A stretch of 64,000 nucleotides of DNA from Limanda limanda (Eukaryota; Chordata; Actinopteri; Pleuronectiformes; Pleuronectidae). A program made the position numbers and the translations under genes. Shown here one piece after another: positions 24,062-35,698 of this stretch. Location: the NCBI RefSeq assembly GCF_963576545.1, contig NC_083646.1, forward strand, positions 19,750,663 through 19,814,662. The letters are read 5' to 3'. The notes under the pieces are model-generated. The model worked only from the letters and a program-made list of their open reading frames with translations, had not been told where the DNA came from and did not search any database. Positions within the stretch are counted from its first letter, which is position 1. Every line of letters starts with the position of its first letter.

Positions 24062-25632
24062 AGGCAAGTTTTCACACTCACTGCATGTGTCATTCACACT
24101 GAATATTTTATTTCCCAAAACATATGTCATCCTGACTGCCTTTACAAGCAGGAAACTTTAAACTAAATGTCTCTTTTGCTGTTTCGTGAATATGGATGTC
24201 GATGTCACCGAATTAATTTACATTTTGAATTCTACCCAGTGGATAATTGGCATGGCTGAGATTTAATGGACTCAATCAAAACACAATTATGTAAAATATT
24301 TACAAATAATGCAAAATAGTGTGATACTGGAACCATATGTTGAGGTTTGATAGTATTTTTTTTTAATTCACCAAGTAGCACACTGCAGCAGCGACAGCCA
24401 AAGGTAACAGAGGCCTTGCCTGGACTGATGACCTCAGGAGAAGATCCTGGCTGCAGGCATGAAACCAAAATGTTCCCTAAAGCTGATGCAGGAAAAGTGA
24501 GGCAGACTTATTAAATATGCAGGACATGTACCAAATGTCTCCTACACAATGAATAACAGTCCCCTCCTTGAATGTGAATCAAAATTACATGGTGTCATAT
24601 GTTGTGGAGTAGTGGTCACTTTATTCTAGTGTATTTTGTTTCGCTGTTATCTGCATGTGTCTATACAAGAGCAGTTTGATATTAATTGGTTTTACGGGAA
24701 CCATATGCGAGTGCACCTGCACAGAAAGAGATGAAGAGGAGGGGAGGGGAGACGAAGTTGAAAGAGGTGTTAAAAAGAACTGGGGGTGAGAGTGAGACGC
24801 GGACGGACAGAGTGGGCATGTGCGCAGGAGAGGAAGAGGGAAAACGAGAGAAAGACGGGCCGAGGGAGTGATAGAAAGGTAGGGGGGGTTGTGAAAGAAC
24901 GCCTGTGGGAGAAGATCACCAGCAGAATTTCAAGTCGTGCTCATAGCATCGCTCTCACACTTTGACCTCTATTGTTCCTGCCTGGGAATCTCTCAAGGCC
25001 TGCCAGACAGCGCTCAGGCCCGCTGTAATTCACTTTGTAGCTGCGAGATAAAAAGCAAAGACAAATCCATTGGAAAATTCCGCTCGTAGCTCTTTTATTT
25101 TATTTGTCGGCGCAGTGTAGCGGACGAAAACTCAGTTGTGTCCGCTGTTGATAGAAAACGGACAAAAGTTTCCTCCTGTGGTATTTTTTACTGCCGCATC
25201 GCATTGACAAGACAGTGGGAGGGATGCAGAGACATTTCCCTCCTGCTTCAACTCGTTGAAAGGAGCATTAGACACATCCAGCAGCATACAGAGGACACTC
25301 AGTGGACTATTAATAGACTTTTTTTCCTTCTTTGTGTTTGAGGGGGGGTGCAGCATATATCCAGTGAGCGTCTGTCTGAAACAGGCCGCTCTCTACCTGA
25401 GCTGGCAGGAGCAGATGCTTCATTGTACACAGAGAATCAGTGAAATAAATCTCCCCTGTAAATAGCTCACAGACTGTGGAAGACAGATTATTGCTCAGAT
25501 CAAAAGAGGACCGTCTTCCCAGCAAAACAACAGCGCCTCAAATATGCTCGTTAGTCTCAGGCAGTTAAGCCAACCCTACCTTTTTGCTCGGTATAGTTTA
25601 AGGCTCAGATAATAGATAAAGGCTTTGCATAG

Positions 25633-25654
25633 CCCCCCCCCCCCCCCCCCCCCC
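25633..25654 (+). repeat. (C)22 homopolymer
   Basis: An exact run of 22 C (22 G on the minus strand). Runs this long are prone to replication slippage and to sequencing or assembly length error. Confidence 0.97.
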
Positions 25655-27688
25655 GAACAAACACAACACGGCAGCATTTTGATGTAGAGAAGTAACAAAG
25701 CCGGCTGTGCGTGATGTAAATGTAACTGTTTTCTGCAGCTGTGAAGTCTCACGAATGACAAACATGCTGCCGCGACTGTGCAATAACTCAGATCCAATAT
25801 CAAAAGAGCCTCTAACACCTGCTGTGGTTTACTAATGGGTCACTTTGATTTGAGTAAGCATCAACAAATCAAATCTTCTCTGAAATGACTGCTGCAGTAA
25901 TTTAGGGAGAGATCGTTATGAGCGAGAGAACATGCTTCTGGCAAAACACATTTTTATATGTACAGCATCTCTGCAAGGCGCTCACATAGCAAACTAGTAC
26001 GACAACACACGCCACACCTTCAGTTGTTGTCACACACACACACAGACATGCTAATAAGCTGAACCAGCCGACTATTACTAAGCCCCGTTCGAGGCTACTA
26101 ACAACACTCTGATGAGTCCCTCTCTCTTACTGCACCTATTTTTGTACGAAGACAAAGATGCCGAACTTGTGAAGTAATGAATCTCTGCACTGTCTGCAAC
26201 CCAAGAGAAAAGGTAAACAATGGTGTTTCCACTGACTTAATAATACAGGCTACAGTTTATATGCAAAAATAAATCATTTGTAAATTTAAAAAAACACATT
26301 ATGGAACTCATCTGACAGAGTAATTAGAATAATGCATCCAAATGTCTTTTTATTGCTGTAATGGCTCTCATTTACATTGTAACGAGATTCTGGATTCCAG
26401 TGCCGTCTGCCTCCACCGCTCCAAACTGAAGAAGCCAAACACTGGAGGATTTTGGCAGTCAACCACCCTGTTCTTTCTCAGATGTAAGTGTTGCTTCGGG
26501 GTATAGAAGACTTAGATCTTAGAAAGCACTGTAGTAGTTGGAGATTTGCATAAGCAAACACAATAACACCATGAAAGAATGGAGCTGGGATTATGAGAAG
26601 AGGAGTCATGTTGTTATTAATGTGATCTTTCATGTAACCGGGCTCAGTATATATGTAAATGTTGAGGGGAGAAAAAAAAAGAAAGCAAAGAAAAAGTTGC
26701 AGGAAGATGAGCAAATGATGCTGCACCACTCGGCTGCGGCTCTTGAAATGACAGAGAGAAGGGGAGGGGGGGGCGGTTCGGCATAATGATGACCTCCGAG
26801 TGAGCGCTTGTTAAGAATAATTGGAGTGAAGTGGACAGAGAAGCGTCGCAAAATTCTGGGTGCCATCTAATGAATTATCTCCACGAGAGGCTGCAGCAGA
26901 GCTTGTACCTGCTCACACACATTTCCACCAGCTCTTTATACGTGTGCAGGAGGCATGTTGTTAGAGCAGCCTGCTTTCAGGCCTCATTATTAACCGGCTG
27001 TAACTCAAATACATATTAATTGTGTCCCAGTAAATGTGTAAAATGTCACACGATATATAAATTAATGTAATGCTCAGGTGTGAGCATAAAGATTTTGCAA
27101 AGGGAAGTCATGCTTGATTCAGCTAATTGTACAGGGAGGTCCAACAGTCTGAGAGCCATTTTTAGTTGTAATTCATAAATATCGCTGATATTTTTCTGTG
27201 AAAATGGAAATAACGAATAATAATGGAGAGTTTCAGGATTCAGGAACATGGAAAAACACAAGGTATGTCATGTAAAATTAAGAAGAAACATTTAACGTTC
27301 TGATCTTTTTTAGGTCAACAATCACATTTGAGCAACTTTGAGTCAACTTTTTGTACAAAATGTCAGATTTTCTTACAGATGTATTTATTACCATTGTAGC
27401 ATGTGTTCCAATGACACCCAGGTGAACTCTAATAAAAGATCCTGCATGTGCACATGCAAATTTGACCAATTATGTTTGAGACGACCTTGGTTAGCTGCAG
27501 GTAAACTGTTTGTGTGGAGAGCAAAGGCAGCTTTTAATTCATCTGTATTATTATGCAGATCACTGTATAGAGATTAGCCAAAATGTTTACGGACCTAAAA
27601 CACAAACAAAAAGTGTTGCTGTTGGGGATGTTCAACAACGGATAAAAGAAACTATGGAACTTGGGTTTGTAAAGAGTGAACAGTGACA

Positions 27689-28127
27689 TTAGCGGTGTCT
27701 CAATTCAGGGGCGGCATCCTTCATCGGCTGCATTCGTAGACCGATGTGTCACAGTGACAAGACTAGACTGTCCAAACTTGAAGGCCCGACAAATGTATAT
27801 TGTCAGCCCCGACCCACGGAAGCTCCACCAGGTGGATCCTTCCCAGCCCAACATGTCCCATGTTTCATTGCTCTTCAGTGACAAACTGTTTTTCAAAGAG
27901 GTAATGGTGCCAAAAAGTGAGGCTAAAAGCTCACGGAATATATTTTCGATGTAAGTAATCAACCGAACAGCTAACATATTCATGTTTTTCACATTTTCAA
28001 TCATCCGAAGAACATCAAGCCCGGTGACGCAATAGGAAGACCAGACGGTCGACGCGTTGGAGGATGCGGTCTACGTCGGCTGCGTAGACCGGGTCCTCTG
28101 CACGATGCAGCTGCATCTCAGACACAT
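27689..28127 (+). mobile_element. Short inverted-repeat DNA element
   Basis: The left end is TTAGCGGTGTCTCAATTCAG, then GGGCGGCATCCTTCATCGG. The right part has GGAGGATGCGGTCTACG, GGCTGCGTAGACCGGGTCC and GATGCAGCTGCATCTCAG followed by ACAC, giving imperfect terminal and subterminal inverted repeats (GCATCCTTC.../...GGATGC). This layout fits a fish non-autonomous DNA transposon of about 440 bp. The 92-codon frame at 27676-27954 lies inside it and is not a supported gene. Confidence 0.65.
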
Positions 28128-28814
28128 TGAGAGTCTTGGCCTGAATATCTGCTGCTGAGGCTAACTCATCATCAGACAATAGCCAAGGGGCTCGGAAACT
28201 GACACTTAGGTAGATTTAATCTACTAATCAGCAGCTTTTTCAAGTCATTCAAGTAGTTATGCCAATGTTCACTTGTTTCCAGATCATAATCCAGATCTTG
28301 GCTCACTAAGGTTTTTTGTGATAAGGAAACAATTGCACCAGAAGTGAAAGTGTCTGAAGTCAAATTCTTATTCCGAGCATCTTTCTCTGTATCGAATCAT
28401 GACTAAAGGTTTTTAAGGTGCAGTGTGTAGAGCTATATACTGCTTGGCACTAACTGGATAGAACGGTCAGGCAGACCAAATGTGAGAGACAGGAATGTAA
28501 CTTCAAACAGAGATTATTTGCAACCAGAGAACAAGACTCCAATCAGCAAAAGCACTGTCAAAGGGAAGTGTCTTGTCGTGTTCTCAGAGAAAGCAGCCGT
28601 TGATAAATCACTTCTCAAGAAAGGAAATAAGGCAATACGCTTTTCACTGTGCGTGGCTAAAAAAGTCTGTGAAAATGGCAATAACAGAAGGATGTATTTA
28701 TGAAGATGAACAGGAGAGATAAGGATAAACAGTGTATCAAACTGACAGTAAAGCACGGTGATGGAATATTTAGATTTGAGGGTGTTTTGTGTAGTTGGAA
28801 CACCTGCAGTGAAC
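28128..28814. other. Gene-free stretch
   Basis: No gene is seen. TTTTTAAGGTGCAGTGTGTAG at about 28411 resembles the start of the element at 2506 but diverges within 25 bases. Short open frames only. Confidence 0.5.
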
Positions 28815-29075
28815 TGACTGCACCCTGACCAAGGAGAAGCAGCACTCCATACCTCAGACTGCAGCAGAATGATGACAACACTCCTCAGGGCTTTGTAAGG
28901 AATACTTGAAGACCAAATGAGACCGATGAGTCCTGACTGTTACGGACTTTCCTCCACGGCCCCCCTGACCTCAACCTTACTGAACATTTATAAGTGCTCT
29001 TGAAAACTGAGAGAGCCAAGTAACCTGTGACATCACACGTGGCTCTTTGGGACAATGTGAAATCATACTGGAGTT
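28815..29075 (+). pseudogene. Second Tc1-like transposase relic
   Basis: Pieced together over plus-strand frames, the C-terminal third of a Tc1-type transposase can be read: LTKEKQHSI (about 28823), LQQNDDNTPQ (about 28859; the family has QQDNDPKHT here), LCKEYLKTK (about 28893), VLTVTDFPP then PPDLNLTEHL (about 28935-28995, the family's SPDLNPxE signature) and ALWDNVKSYW (about 29040-29070). Frame changes and in-frame stops make it inactive. The LCxxYL...VLTVMDWPP style differs from the minus-strand relic at 8700-9560, so two Tc1 lineages inserted independently. Terminal repeats and the N-terminal DNA-binding part are not recognisable. Confidence 0.7.
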
Positions 29076-32000
29076 TACATGACTCATACGATTTTTTTGC
29101 ACAAACTTTGTGGTGTCCATGTGAGCATGCTTTTATTCTGAAAAAACATGTGCTACTTTTTTTAAGTAGACAAGTTTCCCTCTAATATCATATTAATAGT
29201 GAAGAAATATGGTAACATTTGAGTATAGTACAGCTGAATATAAGTTGGATTTTAAGTAATAATGACCTCTTTCAAAACTATTTTGACACCTTACACCCAA
29301 CTGTAGGCATTATAACAACATATGTTTAGCGACTTTGTGATCATAAAATCCATCTGCCAAACATTTCTTTGTAGATGCTTGGTCTTAAAGAGAAAACTCT
29401 CTACTTCTTGTAGCTAACACGCTAGCCAGCCAGGAGCAGGCTAATGCCAGTCTATCCCAGTAAAAGGCTCATTTAGGCCACGTTTATACTCGTCACATCT
29501 TTGCTTGTCAGCTCACAGTAACTCTGTGACAGTGGATGCACCAGAAACCGCATCGAGAGTCGACTAATTTACCTAAAAAACGTAAATCATTACCTATTGG
29601 CTGTAAATAAAAGTTGGAGTGTTCATGACAAATCTGCAACAATAACTTGGAGAGCAGCCTCACGTCCCATGGTTGCTACATTTAATCTCATTTGGCCAGC
29701 GCCCTGCACCAGGAAATATATGTATTAAATTGTGGTGCATTGTGCAAGTAAACTATTATTATCTAAATAGGCTTTTTCCCCTGTCAGGATTTGGGAGGGG
29801 GCAGCGCCCTGTATTAACAAGCCACCACTACTGAGCATTCCCCTGTTCTGTGAAACAGTGTGTACTCCAACAGAGAAGGGTATGATAAAAGTGGCTGGTG
29901 CAACACAACTAATGAGACACATAGCTTCCTCCATTTAAGAGTTCTCAGTTTCCTCAAAGGTCAACACTGTCAATGTGCGACACAGTCCTTGCTGTTTTCA
30001 CCGCTGGTGGGACCAGGCCTTTACAGAGAAACTCTGCAGTGTTTCAATACATAAAAGAGATTCACTCGTGCATTCGTTTGTAAATGCAGGTTCTGCTTCT
30101 CTACTAAGAAAAATTCTAGGGTTTATAAGTTGTACACTGTGGATATATATCATATATCACTGCTTAAAACAGCATTGATTAAACTGAATTAAATTTTAAT
30201 TGTCTTTAATAATAGCAAACCATTCAGACAAAGTTTTTTTCTTAATCTAGCAACCCAAACTTTTTTCTTGTTACTAAATATTTTAGTAAGTTTTTCAGTT
30301 ATACCTAACTTTTCTCAATTGGTGCACTGCCTCTAACTGCTTCCTGTTTATAAAGGCCCTTATACGTATGACCCACCTGGTCTGGCAGGATATCACACCC
30401 TGACCTGGGCAAACATGTGACCACTGGTGCATATCTCCATCTGAGCGACAACACCATTCATGACAGCCAGACTCCATCTTCCAATCAGGAACAGTCAGCC
30501 CCTATCTCAATCCTGCCCAAATGTCTGTGCAGTCTCATCATTGTGTCAATGGACTGTGTTGCTCCCACATGATTACAGGTGTGACCTTAGCCATCCCCTC
30601 GCGTCTCCACCGGGGACAAGAATAAGGCAGTTATCGACTTTTCTCATCCAAACCATAATTGCATGATTCAGCAATGTCCTCAAGTGCAAACGCAGCGAGC
30701 TGTGTGGCTATGAATATTTTTGTGGCCTCCTAAGTGCAAGTATGATGGTCTCTCAGCAGGGGCAGTGTCATCACTGAACTAAAGCATTTGATTAAAACCA
30801 GAATAGCCTAATCATCTAATTTGCCATCGACTCCACTAACTTTATGAGCTTAAAATATGGACTTGCAAACAACCTTGGGGCATCTGAGTGTCAAATTATT
30901 CCGGCTGAGTCGTAGAGATGAGAAACATTGTCAAAAATAATGAATTTGACACAAGCATAACTTGTGAGGAAATGATGCAATGCTGTGAAATCTATATCAT
31001 ATGATCAAGCACATGAATCAGGTCAATATGTTGAAAGTAACATCTTGTGATTGATGCTGTTGGCATTTAGACATATGTTCTCCTGCTAAGGGACTCGTTA
31101 GTTGTCTGACTCATGAGACTCTTAACTGCTGTGCGCTGCACCCGCAACACGGGCCAAACTTTTTACAGATCTCACAAATGTCTCTTACACCCTAATAACA
31201 CCAGACCTGATATAAACAAAGCCTGAGGAATACTTAGTCAATGCTTGGTCAGAGCCTGCCGACCTTACGCCTCTAAACTCAAAGCAAAGCCTATCTAACT
31301 TGACATTGCTTTAGGCGGTGCATTAAGAGGAAAATTTAATGCGCCAAAACTCACATATTTATGAGTTAAAAATAAGATTAGGATCACCGTATGTGAATTA
31401 TTTAAAATCACATCTCCTGCCAATATCTGCACTCCATTCAAGGATGCCAAGTCAGTGGGTATAAGTTCAAGAGCATGTGCACTGCAACCTTTATGTATGA
31501 ATTAAAGCCTTTTACTTATCAGCAAGTTTTTTTATTAAAAGTTACAAAAGGTCTGCCAAATGTCACAAGGACTTTGTTGTTTTCAAGCCCTCCACCACGG
31601 TGCTCTGATGACAGTAAGATGCAACTGTACGAACAGCTGACAAATCTTTCATCAAATAATTCCACGCAAACCAAAGAAAAACAAAACGTCCTTAAAGACT
31701 TCGCTAGAGCCCTGCGATTACAGGCGACAGCTCTTGCAAAGATAAATATGCTAATGTATCCTGTGGCATAGGGTGAGTTAAAGGTAGGGAACATGCCCAG
31801 TGCTGCTGGTGTCTTGTGGTGATCAAAGCATTACACAGACAGGGAGCATCGCTCCCCTGTGGGCCAAGTAAATTCACCATTACTGGTCATGCATATAAAA
31901 TCAGTCCAAGCCAGTCCCACTTAAAACCTTATAAAGCGTTTTATGGGACTAATGTCTGTGCACCCAGAGCCCATGCTGACTGATGAGTGCTGGAGAAAGG

Positions 32001-33869
32001 TTTCTCTGTTATTGTGAAGTCTTCGCTGTTGGATTTAAAATGAGAGCAGAGAGATTTGTTTAGTGGTCTGTTCTACTCAGAGGTTCAGTGATGCCCGGTA
32101 AATTATAAAAGAGCTCTACAATGAGAAAGCCAGGATATCGTTTTTTCCTTCATTGTAATTGATGTGCTGGCGATCCAAGGACATGTCAGTCTTTTCATCT
32201 GTAATCACCAAAGCTGGTCAGAGCACAGACTGTTCAAAGAGATGGAGATATGACAGCTCCTCACAAGCAAAGCCAAAGCGTTTGGAGCGCCACCTGGGGG
32301 ATGTTTGCAGAATAGGTCACAAATCCCCCTTTTCATAATAACATAAGGGACGTGGACCAAATTGAAAAGACAAATTACACGTAAAAGGCATTTTCCTCAA
32401 ATATATTTTCTGTCATTTAAGGTACTTCTAATCCCACCGATGTTTGTTAAAGCAGAAACAGGATGAAACATCATAATTAATAACTGATAAATGTGTATCA
32501 GCAGGACCTTGCTACCACGGCTCCATCACGCGATCGCTATTTTACAGACTCCAAATGTGTAAGATGCCAATATTTTGAATTTAGAATATTTTGGATTCAT
32601 TTCCGAATAGTGGGAGTGTGTCCCGTCTATCTTTGTATACCATGGATCAGTGTAGCTACTGCGAACCACAGACTCAAAAGACAGTTGCTTTTAGGAAGCA
32701 GTCCTTACCTGACGAGGCAATTAAGATTAGTGAAGCTATTGCTGAAGACAACACAAATGAAAAGCTGGGGATTAGCACTGGAGAGTAAATTAGTTAACGA
32801 GATGGTCTAAAATACAATAAAAAATAAATTAAATGTTAAAATTCTGACTTAATTCAAGTGTGAATAAGTGAAAGTAAAACATCATAAAGGAATTTATATC
32901 AACCACAGCTTGTGTTTTTTTGAAGCAGCTGCCGGTGGCAAAATGTGTGTGATAGTAGCTGAAGGTCAATTTGGATGATTGTGACCACTGCTATAGATTT
33001 TTGTCTCTAGCTTGTGTCAGGCAGGGCAGACTGAGGAGCTGTAGGGAGGAAGCTGTAGAGTTTGTTTCTATGTGTTGTAAGAGCAGGAGAGTTTTAGCAG
33101 AACAGTTGAAAAAGATTCAATGAGCTGTAGTCAATTACACAAAGATTGCTACTTGATAGTCAGCAACAAGTGGGAGCTTTGTGAAGGAGAACAGAGAGGA
33201 AGTGATCTTACCTTTTCAGGGCAGTGTGTGTGTCGATCTTCACACAGGAAATCAGCTCTATGCAGCAAATATGTCAGGTAATAATTCAGTGTTGGATCAG
33301 AGAGGGAAAAGAAAAGATTGAATATACGCAGTTAACTATCTCCAGGTCTGGAGAGTCTGCCAGTCCTCTCAGCTACTGTTTGTTAAAGGAATTGATACTT
33401 ATGACTCAAGTTACCGAGAACATTTTTATTTCTGTTAGAATATTACACTGCCAAAATCTGTGCTCACCATGAGGGATGTAAACTGGCCTTTGACTGGCTG
33501 CGAATAGAAATGTCTACAATAAAAGACCACGGAGGAATCAGGGTTATTGATTTAGAGACAGGCACACATAATTACAAGTCATGGGCTACACTTCTATAAC
33601 TTGCCCTTTATGTTGATGCCTTCTCCTCTTGAAATTAAGTTCAGCCGTGAGTTCATGCCCCTATTTGTCAGTCCCTGCTTGTGTTGCAGTGTCCCTGGTG
33701 GTGCAGTGCTGCACAGTGCCAAAGACAATTTGGGAAGAAGCGGAAAGGAGAGTAACCAAAATAAAGGTTTGCCTCACTCACATGACTGACACACAGTGCA
33801 GACACCACACTCCACACTGAGCACACTGAACACAGTAACACAGACTTGTTGTTGTCTGGAACACACGTG
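29076..33869. other. Gene-free stretch, 4.8 kb
   Basis: No gene is supported. Open frames of 98 codons (31475-31771) and 105 codons (32493-32810) lack recognisable domains and convincing splice context. A CTCF-like motif lies at 32286-32301. Confidence 0.55.
32286..32301 (-). promoter_or_regulatory. CTCF-like motif
   Basis: Read on the minus strand the site is TCCCCCAGGTGGCGCT, which fits the vertebrate CTCF core (CCASYAGRKGGCRC type) at nearly every position. A single motif match is expected by chance now and then in 64 kb, so occupancy is unknown. Confidence 0.35.
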
Positions 33870-34225
33870 TGCGCGCACATGCTAACACACACACACACAA
33901 ACACATGCAGAATTATTCATAAACGCATGCATGCAAACACACACACATGCACGCACACACACACACATGCACACACACACACACAGACACATGCATACAC
34001 ACACACACACACACATGCATGCATACGCACACACACCCTTGCACACACACACACACACAAACACATGCAGAATTATTCATAAACGCATGCATGCAAACAC
34101 ACACACACACACACACACACATGCATACACACACACACACACACATATGCATGCATGGAAAACACAGACATGCATGTAGAATCATTCATTTGTGGACATG
34201 CACACACACACATTTTCACACAGCA
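33870..34225 (+). repeat. CA-rich compound minisatellite
   Basis: A long CA/AC-dominated array with ATGCATGC interruptions. A non-CA block beginning CAGAATTATTCATAAACGC occurs at about 33908 and again, almost unchanged, at about 34068 (period about 160 bp). A decayed third version (GTAGAATCATTCATTTGTGG) is at about 34177. Both strands give long chance frames of His/Thr or Cys/Val repeats, which are not genes. Confidence 0.88.
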
Positions 34226-34824
34226 CTTTCAGCACTAAGTGTCATTATTAGTTAGACCTGTGTTTTAACCTCTAATATTATACAGAAAGTGAATAAAATT
34301 TCTAATAAAGAAAGTGCAGGTTAATTTGCTCTTTATCCAACAGGTCAAAGAAGCACCACTTCTGCTCTTCTCACTTGGCCGAGCCTCTGTCGAGAGGAGC
34401 TTTACAATTTGTTCAGAATCACAATGTGGGGAAGCAGAGATCACACACATCTCACAATGTGCCCCTCATACGGATGGATGGATGTACGCATGGCACACAG
34501 AGGATGCCCCACGATTCCACTTGTTGCATCTGGTGCAACACTCTGAAAGTCTACATCCTTTCAACAGCTGCACAAAGCGAACAAAACCCCAAAGCATCAC
34601 TCACTATTCAGAAATCCACACACAGAGAGACGGCAGCCGAGGCTATAAAGAGATGGAGGAAGACACTGAGATCTCCCTGAAGTTGACCGATAGAACGTCT
34701 GAAGCTGAACTATTTCAAAAACAGGGCAACTCTCCAGAGATGATAGAGAGATGAGAGACGGCAAGAAGAGAGGAACGGAGACAGATGTTCTGAATTCAAC
34801 TGTCAAAATCAGTACATGTCGTTG

Positions 34825-34847
34825 AGATGGATGGATGGATGGATAGA
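34825..34847 (+). repeat. GATG tetranucleotide microsatellite
   Basis: Tandem GATG/GGAT units over 23 bases, with the last unit degenerate (GATA). Confidence 0.9.
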
Positions 34848-35677
34848 TTCAATATGCAAATTGTCAATGAACAAAGAGAAAAATGAACAAAGAGAGATCA
34901 ATGATGGTAAAAAATATCAAAAGAGATATGACTTGATTTTCCCTCATTGCCTCCACAGTCATTAGACGCAGATCTTTTTAACCCTAACAAAACCCCTCTG
35001 CCCTGTCCAATATACCTAACCTGATGGGAGCAGTGGATCTCTATTATCCTGAGTATCTATTTCCCTGAGGAGCTATTATAGTCGTTAGCCTTATCTTATC
35101 TTTAAACAAGGGGAACTAAACGTTGCTCCCTCCAGCCCTATTCTGCCTGAGAGGAGGAAACTTGGGCCCGGTGCTGAGCTCCACTTCAGTCACCAGAGAC
35201 AGGGCTGGTGTCAGTGAGCCTGTGGCCCACTGTAGCTGGAAAGTGATGACTCTCACTACTGTGGGTTGGGGCTGAGTCATAATGGATGGAGGGATTACAG
35301 GGGAGCATGGGGCTAAGCCATGTCTTTCTCTGGGCATAATGAAATGTATCCATCTACCTAATTACCTCTGAACCAGCTGTTGTCATGGAGCAGTCCAGCA
35401 CAGTGGGGATCAGATCTGAGCCAAAATATGAGCGTGATGATTCTAATCACAACAGAGCGCCAGTGACTCGTGGTTCAACTGATCTTTAATGATACTGGAC
35501 AGATTTTTAAAAAAGAATAATGAACATTGATGCAGCAGTGGCAGAAGAATCTCGACTTTTAGTCCCTGATTGTTCCGAGTTCAGTTCTCAAAATACAGTG
35601 GAATCGACCGTTTCACCCTCCGTTAGTGTCATAAGCCGATGTCTTTGAAGTGTGTTCAAACAGACATTTCATTAAAA

Positions 35678-35698
35678 ATATATATATATATATATATA
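35678..35698 (+). repeat. AT microsatellite
   Basis: An uninterrupted AT/TA run of about 21 bases. Confidence 0.93.

Larger units (their letters stand above)
23706..27688. other. Gene-free stretch, 4 kb
   Basis: No gene is supported. It contains a CA run (24043-24061), a purine-rich block (about 24720-24890) and a 22-base C run (25633-25654). The block at about 24950-25300 has higher CpG content and even complexity, which would fit a conserved non-coding element, but no conservation can be shown here. Open frames are under 85 codons. Confidence 0.5.

Noticed and set aside
27676..27954. A 92-codon open frame
   Set aside because: It lies inside a short inverted-repeat transposon of non-coding type.
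28411..28440. Start of a second copy of the element at 2506
   Set aside because: Only about 20 bases (AAGGTGCAGTGTGTAG) resemble it, and no right end or internal landmarks follow.
31838..31860. Short inverted repeat GGGAGC-ATC-GCTCCC
   Set aside because: The arms are only about 9 bases with a bulge, and several such hairpins are expected by chance.
33870..34225. CRISPR-like spaced repeats
   Set aside because: The repeats are CA microsatellite with a two- to three-fold duplicated block, have no uniform spacers, and the genome is vertebrate.
33846..34255. Long His/Thr and Cys/Val repeat frames on both strands
   Set aside because: They are translations of a CA/TG-rich minisatellite.
34314..34754. 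A 146-codon plus-strand open frame
   Set aside because: No recognisable domain, no convincing start or splice context, and an overlapping frame of similar length reads equally well.
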